The notes beneath the pieces were generated by a model that was given only the letters and a program-made list of their open reading frames with translations, did no database searches and had not been told where the DNA came from. The translations under genes were made by a program, and so were the position numbers. Source: a virus. Taken from it: a stretch of DNA of 28,498 nucleotides. The stretch spans positions 1 through 28,498 of the IMG/VR virus record IMGVR_UViG_3300044625_000400. One strand, written 5' to 3'. Of this stretch, positions 14,517 through 21,437 are shown piece by piece. Within the stretch, counting starts at the first letter, position 1; the number at the start of each line of letters is the position of its first letter.

Positions 14517-15151
14517 TGCCCTGGATCAAAGATGAGGATGGCGCACCCATCCTAGTAGCTGAGGACTCTCCGGAGAATCAGTTGGATAATATCAAAAGAG
14601 CAGTGGAGCATGAAGGCTTCCTCAAAAGTATAGAACAATCAAATAATAAAAAGAAAATGAAAAACGCAAAAGTTACATCATGTGTGTACTCTCGGGAGTG
14701 GGAGGGACCATCAGGCAAAATCTACTACCACAACATCACTCTAGACAATGGAGATGAGGGATCAGTAGGCACCAAAGAAAAGATGCCATCAAAGATCTGC
14801 ACTGGAGCAGAAATCTACTACAGCATCGAAAGTAAGGGTCAGTTCAAGGGCAAGACTCAGTACAGCATCAAGCTGGAGAAAGCACCTGACCAACAGTACC
14901 GACCAAGTACCAACCAAGTAGGGGCCAAGCAGGGACCAAGTCAGCAGGAGAACATTGCTAGATCAGTGGCATTGAAGGCAGCTATTGACGCTATTGGAGC
15001 AGGAGAGAAAGCTGAAGTCTATGTGGACATGGCTCTCTACTTTGAACACTACCTACTTACTGGCAATCAAGCTAATCAAGATGCTGTAGATAATGCATTG
15101 AATGATCGCAAGATGGATGCATCTATAGATGAAAATGACTTACCCTTCTGA
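14516..15151 (+). CDS. Single-stranded DNA-binding protein-like
   Basis: 211 residues. An OB-fold-like beta region spans about 50-122 (NAKVTSCVYSREWEGPSGKI, then YYHNITLDNGDEGSVGT, GAEIYYSIESKGQFKGKTQY). The tail is the classic acidic SSB tip, IDENDLPF at the very end, which in bacterial SSBs binds partner replication proteins. A Gln/Pro-rich linker (SQQENIARS) and a helical segment lie between. The first 47 residues form a separate charged region; an internal ATG at 14657-14660 begins just at the OB region, but the ATG at 14516 is coupled to the preceding stop. It would protect single strands during phage replication. Confidence 0.65.
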   Translation: MPWIKDEDGAPILVAEDSPENQLDNIKRAVEHEGFLKSIEQSNNKKKMKNAKVTSCVYSREWEGPSGKIYYHNITLDNGDEGSVGTKEKMPSKICTGAEIYYSIESKGQFKGKTQYSIKLEKAPDQQYRPSTNQVGAKQGPSQQENIARSVALKAAIDAIGAGEKAEVYVDMALYFEHYLLTGNQANQDAVDNALNDRKMDASIDENDLPF

Positions 15152-15162
15152 ATACCAAAGCT

Positions 15163-15681
15163 ATGGATAGATACGCTAAAACTAAGAAAGGAATGAACAT
15201 AAGTCAAAAAACAAGAGTGAAGGTAGCAGGTCTAATCAATGACCTGCACCTCCTCCAGTCTCTACCAGGCATCACTAACGATGTGGCAAAGAACTATAGA
15301 CTAGGCAAGCAGTTCATGAAGTACCTCAGAGAGCTAGAAATAATTGATACAAAGGATAGGACAGTACTATACGCCAACCCAAAAAACCACAGCACTGACT
15401 ATATCTTAGACTATGTGATGTCTAGGTATGAGGCTGAGTACAGCAAGGAAGATACCCCCTCTGATCTAGTGACATGCGAGGTAGAACTACCAGCTCACAT
15501 GAAAGGCATAACTCAAGACGCAATCTACAAGAATGAGATAAGGAATCTACAATCTGAACTCAATAGACAAGAGGCTAGAATATCTACCCTAGAGTTCACT
15601 ATCAAAACAAAAGATAAGATGATAGCTGAACTACAAAAGAAAAAATCTATATTTGCAAAAATCAAAAACTTATTTCAATGA
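15163..15681 (+). CDS. Unknown protein with C-terminal coiled coil
   Basis: 172 residues. Residues 1-75 are basic and helical (RYAKTKKGMNISQKTRVKVA, NDLHLLQSLPGITNDVAKNY) and could be a winged-helix or similar DNA-binding fold. Residues 120-172 are a clear coiled coil (KNEIRNLQSELNRQEARIST, LEFTIKTKDKMIAELQKK). The overall look is of a transcriptional or replication accessory factor that forms dimers, but no family is recognised. It starts 11 bases after the SSB-like gene and overlaps the next gene by ATGA. Confidence 0.5.
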   Translation: MDRYAKTKKGMNISQKTRVKVAGLINDLHLLQSLPGITNDVAKNYRLGKQFMKYLRELEIIDTKDRTVLYANPKNHSTDYILDYVMSRYEAEYSKEDTPSDLVTCEVELPAHMKGITQDAIYKNEIRNLQSELNRQEARISTLEFTIKTKDKMIAELQKKKSIFAKIKNLFQ

Positions 15682-15968
15682 ATCAGATAGACAAAATCTA
15701 CCTAAGTAGGGCAGATGAAAGCAACCTAATCAATAGACCATTTGTGTCTAAAATGCGCCAATATTTTGTAAGTACATACGAAATGGCGAAAGTTCTCAAT
15801 GTAAGCTGGCCCACAGCAAGACGATGGGAGAAGTATCCAGGCATGATGACAATAGGTGATATCTTTACTTTAGCTGAGCATTGCAAGATGTCGGTGAAAG
15901 ACATGGCTCAGTTCATCTATGACTGCCAGTACAAATCAGTTCAACCTACACAAGAGTCAGACCTATGA
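15678..15968 (+). CDS. Small helix-turn-helix protein
   Basis: 96 residues. The central part looks like a helix-turn-helix of the Cro/excisionase type: VSTYEMAKVLNVSWPTARRW followed by EKYPGMMTIGDIFTLAEHCK and MSVKDMAQFIYD. The turn (LNVSWPTARRWEK) is typical of proteins that bind promoter or recombination sites. It overlaps both neighbours by ATGA. It may regulate the rightward arm or the divergent promoter; no direct evidence of the target. Confidence 0.6.
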   Translation: MNQIDKIYLSRADESNLINRPFVSKMRQYFVSTYEMAKVLNVSWPTARRWEKYPGMMTIGDIFTLAEHCKMSVKDMAQFIYDCQYKSVQPTQESDL

Positions 15969-16117
15969 ACGCATTTGAGATAATGACTGCAATCAAAGCA
16001 GCATCAGAGCAGTATGCCGGAATGAATGAGGATGGTCAATGTGATGGCACTAGACTGATGGCTTTTGAAGCTGGGTGCATGTTCATGTTGAAAATACTAA
16101 ACACTCCAGGCACATGA
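15965..16117 (+). CDS. Very small protein, unknown
   Basis: 50 residues: MNAFEIMTAIKAASEQYAGM, NEDGQCDGTRLMAFEAGCMF, MLKILNTPGT. Helical with an acidic centre. It is overlapped at both ends by ATGA with real genes, which is the main support. No family recognised. Confidence 0.5.
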   Translation: MNAFEIMTAIKAASEQYAGMNEDGQCDGTRLMAFEAGCMFMLKILNTPGT

Positions 16118-16644
16118 GAACTTTCATACCGCTTAAAGCTAAGTACAATGACATCATGGAGTGTGTCATTGAAGAGAGGAGAGGATATGTCCATCAAAAG
16201 CTGATAGACCTATTTGAGACCATCATCCAACAGCAAGTAGATGAAATCAAGATACAGCTGGATGAGAAAGAGGTAGGAGAAGCTGAGGTATTTGCTTGGA
16301 CAGATCCACTACTGCTAGTCAGAGAGGTCACATGCAAGTACTACCACATGCCGGTGAGTGATGTGATGGCTAGAAATAGAGTAGCTGACATCAATCTAAC
16401 TAGGCAAGTCTGCTTCTGGATCTCCAAGTATCTGCCTGACTATTTCTCTCTTACTGTCATTGGCTCCTACTACAATAGAGACCATGCAACAGTTATCAAT
16501 GGGGTGAAGAGGATTGAGAGTCTGTACTCTCTAGATCCAAATTTCAGACAAGATCTAGAGAATATCTTGCTAACTTTACAAGCAAAGGGAATAGATGTGG
16601 GAGACCACTTCAAGATGATGTCAAGAATCAAGATACTGAAATGA
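16114..16644 (+). CDS. Phage protein with DnaA domain IV (DNA-binding) but no ATPase
   Basis: 176 residues; the ATG at 16114 is chosen because it overlaps the previous stop by ATGA. Residues 68-140 match the C-terminal DNA-binding domain of DnaA: REVTCKYYHMPVSDVMARNR, ADINLTRQVCFWISKYLPDY, SLTVIGSYYNRDHATVINGV, with RDHATV at 122-127 as the signature of the second recognition element. The N-terminal 65 residues are a charged helix; no AAA+ Walker motif is present. In bacteria this domain reads DnaA boxes at the origin. Here it may mark the phage origin, recruit the host helicase loader, or block host initiation. Confidence 0.75.
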   Translation: MRTFIPLKAKYNDIMECVIEERRGYVHQKLIDLFETIIQQQVDEIKIQLDEKEVGEAEVFAWTDPLLLVREVTCKYYHMPVSDVMARNRVADINLTRQVCFWISKYLPDYFSLTVIGSYYNRDHATVINGVKRIESLYSLDPNFRQDLENILLTLQAKGIDVGDHFKMMSRIKILK

Positions 16645-17243
16645 AAAAAGATGTTATCAATAAGCTAAGAGGTATGCACTCACACCATGTGGGTGTGTAC
16701 TTCAAGCTCTACTATCTTTGTAAAGAGAACAAAGTAGCGGAGATAATTAGTGACAATATAGCTCTGCACATTGCATCTATATTCATCTCACCTGGTATCT
16801 CAATGCGAGAGGCAAAGGTCCAGCAGGAAGCTCTCACTCTTGATGTGGCGTTCACTGCACTGGAGAAAGCAAATCTGTTGACATACAATGAGCATCAGAT
16901 AGTAGTCACTGAGCTGTACAAAGAGCCTCGCCATCAAGACATGATAGGACTGCTAGATGGATGCTGGGATGAATGGATAGACTACAAGATCAATGTATCT
17001 AAGACTCCATACAGGTCTGGCAGAAGTGAATACATGGCATACAGTATCCTCATGAGAGACTGCTCCAATGACTATGAGCTAGCAAAAAAAGTGATTATCA
17101 ATGCTATTGGTAGGCAGTGGGTGGGTTTCAATGTGGATGTATATTTGGAGCAACAATCAAAACTTAAAACTCAATCAAATGACACAGACAAAATCGGTAG
17201 AATTAGTAGGCAAGACCTACAGCAGTGGATTGACTCCGAGTGA
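16641..17243 (+). CDS. Putative replication protein, DnaD/initiator-type context
   Basis: 200 residues. MKKDVINKLRGMHSHHVGVY and FKLYYLCKENKVAEII near the N terminus are followed by DVAFTALEKANLLTYNEH, a winged-helix-like piece. The C-terminal part (GCWDEWIDYKINVSKTPYRS, EYMAYSILMRDCSNDYELAK, VIINAIGRQWVGFN) is helical and resembles the tail of phage replisome organisers, which help load helicase. The family is not certain. It follows the DnaA-domain gene with an ATGA overlap and precedes another replication-type gene, so a replication role is the best reading. Confidence 0.45.
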   Translation: MKKDVINKLRGMHSHHVGVYFKLYYLCKENKVAEIISDNIALHIASIFISPGISMREAKVQQEALTLDVAFTALEKANLLTYNEHQIVVTELYKEPRHQDMIGLLDGCWDEWIDYKINVSKTPYRSGRSEYMAYSILMRDCSNDYELAKKVIINAIGRQWVGFNVDVYLEQQSKLKTQSNDTDKIGRISRQDLQQWIDSE

Positions 17244-17955
17244 GCAGGCACTGATCAAGGCACAGCAATCAGTTAGAATCAATGCTATCACTGCCTCACA
17301 ATTCAAGATGAGCATGGTGAAGCCTATCACAATATCCGGTATCAAGCAGCTTCCATCACAAGAGGAGTTCACTATCCTATCTCAGCTCATAGTCGAGAAG
17401 TATGGCAACATCACACTGGGTGAGCTGCAGCTAGCTTTTGATATGAATGCACTAGGCACTGAGTGGAATAGGATTGAACACTACAATATGTTCTCAGTCC
17501 AGTTTGTTAGTGATGTCTTGCGTCAGTATATTGAATACAGCAGAAAGGCAATGCAAGATATTAGCAAGAAAGAGGAAAGGAAGCAGATGAAAGTGGAAGA
17601 GAGAGTGAATATACAAGCACTGCACGACATGCTGATGGCTGATAAGCAAGATGAGAACTTTGAAAAGAAACTGAGATACACTGCACCCCTGATCATGCAG
17701 TCACTAATCAAGAGAGGATATTTTAAAGATGATTATATCTCTGATGAGTGGCTCAATGAAGTGAGGTACCAGGTGAAAGGAAATCTGTACAAGATAGTAG
17801 GTGAGTGGGATAGATCAAAGTACAACAGAGGAGAGTGGAAAGCAGTACTAGACAATGAACAGCTGAGCCAAATCAAGTGCGAGGTGTACAAGCATATCAT
17901 AAAGAATGAAGAGCTATTCACTACTATCATGAACAATATCACTGCAGACCTATGA
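17179..17955 (+). CDS. Conserved Bacteroidota phage protein, probably replication
   Basis: 258 residues from the ATG at 17179, which overlaps the previous gene by 65 bases; no later start preserves the conserved part. The segment QLPSQEEFTILSQLIVEKYG then NITLGELQLAFDMNALGTEW and EHYNMFSVQFVSDVLRQYIE is familiar from many Bacteroidota phages, always in the replication region. A charged coiled region (KKEERKQMKVEERVNIQ) follows, then a helical C-terminal domain. The function is not known; a helicase-loader or primosome role is plausible by position. The stop overlaps the HNH gene by ATGA. Confidence 0.55.
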   Translation: MTQTKSVELVGKTYSSGLTPSEQALIKAQQSVRINAITASQFKMSMVKPITISGIKQLPSQEEFTILSQLIVEKYGNITLGELQLAFDMNALGTEWNRIEHYNMFSVQFVSDVLRQYIEYSRKAMQDISKKEERKQMKVEERVNIQALHDMLMADKQDENFEKKLRYTAPLIMQSLIKRGYFKDDYISDEWLNEVRYQVKGNLYKIVGEWDRSKYNRGEWKAVLDNEQLSQIKCEVYKHIIKNEELFTTIMNNITADL

Positions 17956-18566
17956 GAAAGTACACTGATGAATTTATAGCTCAGATATTAGCTGACTATC
18001 CCCACACCAATACTGCTGAGATGGCTGTCAAGTATGGTATCAATGTCAATAAGATCAGCAGTATAGCACTCAATAGAGGTGTGAGAAAATCAGCTGAGTT
18101 CATGAAAGAGATGCTGGATAGAACAAGTAAGAATCTGCATGATAGTGGCATGAGTCACAGATTTAAGAAAGGTCATAGTGTGTGGAACAAGGGACAGTAC
18201 ATGAGAATGCATCCCCCTACTGAGTTCAAGAAAGGACAGAAACCACATAACTATAAACCAGTAGGCAGTGAGAGAATTACTAAGGATGGATATCTTGAGA
18301 GGAAAGTAGCAGAGCCTCGCAAGTGGAGAGGAATACATCTACTCGTATGGGAGGAAGTCAATGGACCAGTACCACCTAGACACAAAGTAATTTTCATAGA
18401 CAATAATAAGATGAATGTGTCTATAAATAACTTACTTTTAATTACATTTGAAGAGGCAATGCGGAGGAATACAATCCACCGTTATCCCAAAGAAATCAAA
18501 GAAGCAATCAAAACAATATCAAAACTAAAAAAAACAATTAGGAATCATGGCAAGGAACAAAATTGA
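17952..18566 (+). CDS. HNH endonuclease with NUMOD-like repeats
   Basis: 204 residues. N-terminal helix-turn-helix (NTAEMAVKYGINVNKISSIA). The central basic repeats FKKGHSVWNKGQ and FKKGQKPHNYKPVGSERITK are like the GxxxxNKG repeats of phage HNH proteins. The HNH core is HLLVWEEVNGPVPPRHKVIF, IDNNKMNVSINNLLLITFEE, AMRRNTIH, with the first His at about residue 135. In place of the second conserved His the chain has HKVIF-IDNN, and the last Asn is present (MNVSINNL). It nicks or cuts DNA and may be a free-standing homing enzyme or a packaging aid. It overlaps the preceding stop by ATGA, so it is not a loose insertion. Confidence 0.7.
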   Translation: MRKYTDEFIAQILADYPHTNTAEMAVKYGINVNKISSIALNRGVRKSAEFMKEMLDRTSKNLHDSGMSHRFKKGHSVWNKGQYMRMHPPTEFKKGQKPHNYKPVGSERITKDGYLERKVAEPRKWRGIHLLVWEEVNGPVPPRHKVIFIDNNKMNVSINNLLLITFEEAMRRNTIHRYPKEIKEAIKTISKLKKTIRNHGKEQN

Positions 18567-18795
18567 GGATTTAAGAAACCATCTCTTTGAGGTCATTGAG
18601 ATGCTAAAGGATGGAGAAATAGACTTAGAGAAAGCTCAGACTATCTCAGATGTTGCACAAGTGATAGTCAATAGTGCAAAGGTAGAGGTTGACTTCATGA
18701 AAGTAGTACATGGCAATGGCTCTGGCTTTATCCCACTAGACAACAGAGGGGAATACACTCAGCCAAAATTGATAAGCAATGACATCAATCAATAA
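18547..18795 (+). CDS. Conserved small phage protein
   Basis: 82 residues. NKIEDLRNHLFEVIEMLKDG then EIDLEKAQTISDVAQVIVNS and AKVEVDFMKVV is a well-kept pattern found as a small protein in many phages of different hosts, with no settled function. The body is helical and amphipathic, suggesting an oligomer or an adaptor. It overlaps the HNH gene by 20 bases and ends 19 bases before the AT-rich gene at 18815. Confidence 0.6.
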   Translation: MARNKIEDLRNHLFEVIEMLKDGEIDLEKAQTISDVAQVIVNSAKVEVDFMKVVHGNGSGFIPLDNRGEYTQPKLISNDINQ

Positions 18796-18814
18796 ATTTA
18801 TCTATCTTTGAATT

Positions 18815-19429
18815 ATGAGCGACAAAATAAAAAAAGAACTAATTAAAACAGACAACTATCTACTTGTTGTAGATGATTCAGAAATTAAAGTTGGAGATGT
18901 AATTACAGATAAGTATAATGTATGGACATGGAAAGATGATTCTTCTTTACTTGGTAGAAAAAAAGTAATTGCTCACCTACCACTTAACAACTCACCAATC
19001 ATTGAAGGAGTACCACTACTTCCACCACTTGAACAAGAAGATGATATTAACAAATTGGCTTATGAAAAATGGAAAAAATCAGATGAAAGGTCAGGTAATC
19101 CACCCTACATCTATAGGATTGGTTATAATGAAGGTTACAACAAAGCAAAGGAGAAGTACAAGTACACAGAGGAGGATATATTGAAAGCATGGAACGCTGC
19201 ATATATTGATGCACTTGCAATAGATGAAATAAATTACAAACCATTATTCTTTGATAATTTTATCCAATCTCTCCAACAACCATCAAGACCTACTCATTTT
19301 GAGTGTGAGACTATTACAATGAATAAAGGCTATACTGATGAATTAGATGTTCCTTATCAAGAAATTGAAGTACCTAAAACAACAACCAACTCTCAAGGTC
19401 AAGAAGTAGCTTGTGGTAAATACATTTAA
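18815..19429 (+). CDS. Unknown protein of a Flavobacteriia-phage type, AT-rich gene
   Basis: 204 residues. Typical phrases are DNYLLVVDDSEIKVGD and NPPYIYRIGYNEGYNKAKEK, YTEEDILKAWNAAYIDAL, and the end VPYQEIEVPKTTTNSQGQEV. Such proteins are scattered in Flavobacteriia phages with variable middles; no function is known. The DNA is visibly more AT-rich than the genes on either side, with TTA, AAA and AAT codons dominating. TATCTTTG at 18803-18810, a -7-like box, lies four bases before the ATG, so this gene may have its own promoter with an almost leaderless transcript. It opens a set of accessory genes (18815-20046). Confidence 0.5.
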   Translation: MSDKIKKELIKTDNYLLVVDDSEIKVGDVITDKYNVWTWKDDSSLLGRKKVIAHLPLNNSPIIEGVPLLPPLEQEDDINKLAYEKWKKSDERSGNPPYIYRIGYNEGYNKAKEKYKYTEEDILKAWNAAYIDALAIDEINYKPLFFDNFIQSLQQPSRPTHFECETITMNKGYTDELDVPYQEIEVPKTTTNSQGQEVACGKYI

Positions 19430-19433
19430 AACT

Positions 19434-19805
19434 ATGAAAAAAACAATTACACTTGATGGAGTTGACTATGAGTTAACTCCCATTAAAAAACAAGAATCAT
19501 TGATTCTTAAACAGCAATTTAACTTAGAAATTCACCCTGATGAATTGGGTAAAATGACTTGGGATGAAGCGGTTGAAGCAGTTAAACAATTAGGTGATGG
19601 ATGGAGATTACCAACCTTACTTGAATTACATTTAATTTACAACAGTGAATTAAAAGACAAATTCAAAATTGATGATTACTACTGGTCCTCGTCGGAGGGC
19701 AGTTCCAGCTACGCATGGCTATTCTACTTCGGCAATGGCGCCACCCTCAACCTCAATAAGACCAACTACAGCTCTGTTAGGGCTGTTCGTGATTTAACTA
19801 TTTAA
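19434..19805 (+). CDS. C-type-lectin-fold (DUF1566-like) protein, probable DGR target
   Basis: 123 residues from the ATG at 19434. A first part (KKTITLDGVDYELTPIKK) leads to the DUF1566-like lectin domain: MTWDEAVEAVKQLGDGWRLP, TLLELHLIYNS, then DDYYWSSSEGSSSYAWLFYF and VRAVRDL at the end. WRLPT and YWSS ... AW ... VRAVRD are the fixed positions of this fold, in which variable residues form the binding face. The last 114 bases are much more GC-rich than the AT-rich first part and contain most of the gene's CpG. Variable positions carry NNC codons (see the next entry). There is no signal peptide. It could be a displayed ligand-binding protein of the virion or an intracellular binder; it lies far from the fibre genes. 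Confidence 0.7.
   Translation: MKKTITLDGVDYELTPIKKQESLILKQQFNLEIHPDELGKMTWDEAVEAVKQLGDGWRLPTLLELHLIYNSELKDKFKIDDYYWSSSEGSSSYAWLFYFGNGATLNLNKTNYSSVRAVRDLTI
19683..19796 (+). other. Probable DGR variable region (VR)
   Basis: From TGG at 19683 to TTA at 19796. Fixed codons (TGG, GAG, GCA TGG, TTC, AAT, AAG, GTT AGG GCT GTT CGT) alternate with codons GGC, TCC, AGC, TAC, TAC, GGC, GCC, CTC, CTC, ACC, TAC and AGC. All the latter have the form NNC, as expected when AAC codons of a template are mutated only at adenines. One site, CTA at 19719, does not fit. Five CpG lie in 19681-19740 in an otherwise CpG-poor genome. No template repeat or reverse transcriptase is in the window. Confidence 0.6.
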
Positions 19806-19816
19806 CTATTTAACTA
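19793..19816 (+). repeat. Three tandem copies of TTTAACTA at the end of the lectin gene
   Basis: Perfect octamers at 19793-19800, 19801-19808 and 19809-19816, covering the last codons and stop of the lectin gene. The repeat sits exactly where the variable region ends, so it may mark the edge of retrohoming or simply be slippage in an AT-rich tail. Confidence 0.75.
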
Positions 19817-19824
19817 TTAAAATT

Positions 19825-20046
19825 ATGAGTAAACAAACAGCAGTATATACTTTAGTTGAAATACTAATACAAGAATTTGGTTTTGATGCAGATGCAGCTA
19901 CTGATGTAATTCAACAAGCACTACAAATGGAACGAGAGCAAATGAAGTTAATATATGATGGATTATTACAAAATGTAGGAACATCTATAAAAGAATCAGA
20001 TTTGCCAACATTTGAACAATACTACAACGAAACATTTGAGAAATGA
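19825..20046 (+). CDS. Small helical protein ending in YYNETFEK
   Basis: 73 residues, starting MSKQTAVYTLVEILIQEFGF. The C-terminal phrase FEQYYNETFEK and the helical centre (ATDVIQQALQMEREQMKLIY) place it in the same small family as the gene at 20843 (YEEYYKETFGEQE). Several copies per genome are usual in Bacteroidota phages; function unknown. AT-rich, like the two genes before it. Its stop overlaps the next start by ATGA. Confidence 0.6.
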   Translation: MSKQTAVYTLVEILIQEFGFDADAATDVIQQALQMEREQMKLIYDGLLQNVGTSIKESDLPTFEQYYNETFEK

Positions 20047-20285
20047 AAACACCGGCACAGACTTTCAGAGATGAAGTAAATATCATCATTGATGCTAAGA
20101 TGAGCAGATCAATGAACACTTACAATAGTGGCTATGTACAAGCACTGCATGACCTTGAAGAGCTAATAGAAAAGCTCATACTAGATGAGAGAGACCACTT
20201 TGATCTCTGCTGTGAAATGGGACAGCTCTACCGCGAGTATGATCCCTCAGACTTAATGAACAAAAGATACAATCATGGGATATAG
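20043..20285 (+). CDS. Small helical protein, unknown
   Basis: 80 residues: MKTPAQTFRDEVNIIIDAKM, then NSGYVQALHDLEELIEKLIL, then DLCCEMGQLYREYDPSDLM. Helical and acidic, without membrane segments. Base composition returns here to that of the main genome. The start overlaps the previous stop by ATGA and the stop lies inside the next gene. No family recognised. Confidence 0.5.
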   Translation: MKTPAQTFRDEVNIIIDAKMSRSMNTYNSGYVQALHDLEELIEKLILDERDHFDLCCEMGQLYREYDPSDLMNKRYNHGI

Positions 20286-20622
20286 ATGCACACTTTGCTC
20301 AAATGATAGACCAGGATCTGAACTTCCTCAATGGTTTAAGGATAAGTATGACAAGTATTTTTTCTTTCCTGATGGATTGACTGTTACTACTAAGCAAGAG
20401 ATAAAATTCTATGATAATGACTTCTTTGAGGACTACCGAAAAGCTATAATTGAAAGTGGACATTTTGATAAATTTAGTGATCTATATGAAATATACCTAT
20501 CTGTACTGGGTGAAGATGGATCAATACATAGAGTAACAATTAACAAAAATGAAATCAAAATACATTTGTTGTCGGAATATCTAGAAACATCAGAAGTATT
20601 ATCATACATCGGAAATATATGA
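20275..20622 (+). CDS. Unknown protein with an N-terminal CxxC, AT-rich gene
   Basis: 115 residues. It begins MGYRCTLCSNDRPGSELPQW with one CxxC pair and no second pair, so a full zinc finger is not evident. The rest (KYFFFPDGLTVTTKQEIKFY, FEDYRKAIIESGHFDKFSDL) is rich in aromatic and acidic residues. It overlaps the previous gene by 11 bases and the next by ATGA. The DNA is AT-rich compared with its neighbours, suggesting it is a newer member of the operon. Confidence 0.5.
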   Translation: MGYRCTLCSNDRPGSELPQWFKDKYDKYFFFPDGLTVTTKQEIKFYDNDFFEDYRKAIIESGHFDKFSDLYEIYLSVLGEDGSIHRVTINKNEIKIHLLSEYLETSEVLSYIGNI

Positions 20623-20846
20623 GCAAGCTCCTAGCATCCCCAAAAGCACAAGCAAAGTTCATGCTCAAGCATGCACTAGCAGTAGTGAAAGAAATGAAAC
20701 TAGAACAGCTGACTAGAGACAGAGTCAAAGAGTCAGTTATGTTAGCTGTAGATAAGATACTTGCAGCTCCAGTAGAAGATAAGACTGGAGAGCAGCAAGC
20801 TATCAAGTATTGGACAAGAGTCAAGAAACATATCAAAGAACTATGA
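20619..20846 (+). CDS. Small basic helical protein, unknown
   Basis: 75 residues: MSKLLASPKAQAKFMLKHAL, AVVKEMKLEQLTRDRVKESV, MLAVDKILAAPVEDKTGEQQ, AIKYWTRVKKHIKEL. Basic and fully helical; it could bind nucleic acid or act as a small adaptor. Both ends overlap neighbours by ATGA. No family recognised. Confidence 0.5.
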   Translation: MSKLLASPKAQAKFMLKHALAVVKEMKLEQLTRDRVKESVMLAVDKILAAPVEDKTGEQQAIKYWTRVKKHIKEL

Positions 20847-21052
20847 GCAAAAAACAAAGTAGTGTTGAGTGGTTCGCATCCGTAACAGCACAACTCGGGT
20901 ACGTGTCAATGGAGATACTAGAGCAAGCCAAAGCAATGCACAAGGAGGAGATAGCGAATGCTTGGAATGATGGACATACTGAAGGAATGGAAGGAGGATA
21001 TTGTACTACTTATGAAGAATACTATAAAGAAACATTTGGAGAACAAGAATGA
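20843..21052 (+). CDS. Small protein of the YYxETF family
   Basis: 69 residues from the ATG at 20843 (ATGA overlap with the previous stop). ILEQAKAMHKEEIANAWNDG then HTEGMEGGYCTTYEEYYKET is the pattern 'A+.MHK.EI..AW.DG ... YY.ETF' common in Bacteroidota phages. It is a likely paralogue of the gene at 19825, from which it differs in the middle. Function unknown. The start region shows a CpG-rich spell (TCGCATCCGTAAC...CTCGGGTACGTG). Confidence 0.6.
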   Translation: MSKKQSSVEWFASVTAQLGYVSMEILEQAKAMHKEEIANAWNDGHTEGMEGGYCTTYEEYYKETFGEQE

Positions 21053-21285
21053 AAGCTACCATCACCTTTGACTTGAATGATCCCGAAGATAGAGCAAAGC
21101 ACAAGCTCATCACTCATATAGATGAAATCACTTTTGTATTGTGGGAAATAGATGAGTACATGCGGAGGGCAGTGAAGTATGACGAAACTAAAAGTGAGGA
21201 GTACAAGCAAGCCTATTGTGATCTAAGAGAATACCTCAGAGAACTACTCACAGAGAAAGGACTATCAATAGAACTAATAAATTAA
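21049..21285 (+). CDS. Conserved small phage protein
   Basis: 78 residues: MKATITFDLNDPEDRAKHKL, VLWEIDEYMRRAVKYDETKS, LREYLRELLTEKGLSIELIN. The opening 'M.ATITFDLNDPEDR..H' with a helical 'W.I+...R...KY' body is seen in small phage proteins of unknown role in several host groups, often just upstream of packaging or replication genes. It overlaps the previous stop by ATGA. Confidence 0.6.
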   Translation: MKATITFDLNDPEDRAKHKLITHIDEITFVLWEIDEYMRRAVKYDETKSEEYKQAYCDLREYLRELLTEKGLSIELIN

Positions 21286-21287
21286 AT

Positions 21288-21437
21288 ATGCCACTACCTA
21301 AAAAAAAACAAAATGAGTCTGATGAGCAATTCATTGGCAGATGCATGAATGATGAAGTCATGAACTCCGAGTTCACTGACTACCAGCAGAGGTATGCAGT
21401 GTGCAAAGCTCAGCTCATCATGAGCAAAGAAAAGTGA
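21288..21437 (+). CDS. Small protein with the FIGRCMND...QRYAVC motif
   Basis: 49 residues: MPLPKKKQNESDEQFIGRCM, NDEVMNSEFTDYQQRYAVCK, AQLIMSKEK. The phrase 'ESDEQFI.RCM.D......F.D..QR.AVC' is well known in phages, usually as the start of a portal or protease protein or as a stand-alone small protein. Here it stands alone and is coupled to the large terminase gene by ATGA. It may be a chaperone or connector for the packaging motor. A nine-A run at its fourth to seventh codons could be slippery. Confidence 0.7.
   Translation: MPLPKKKQNESDEQFIGRCMNDEVMNSEFTDYQQRYAVCKAQLIMSKEK

Noticed and set aside
18803-18810. Firm promoter call for TATCTTTG before the gene at 18815
   Set aside because: The box matches but lies only four bases from the ATG and has no visible -33 element, so it is mentioned as a possibility and not listed as a feature.
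21401-21436. Upstream ATG of the large terminase at 21401
   Set aside because: It lies inside the 49-residue gene; the ATG at 21437 overlaps that gene's stop and gives the normal start before the Walker A motif.
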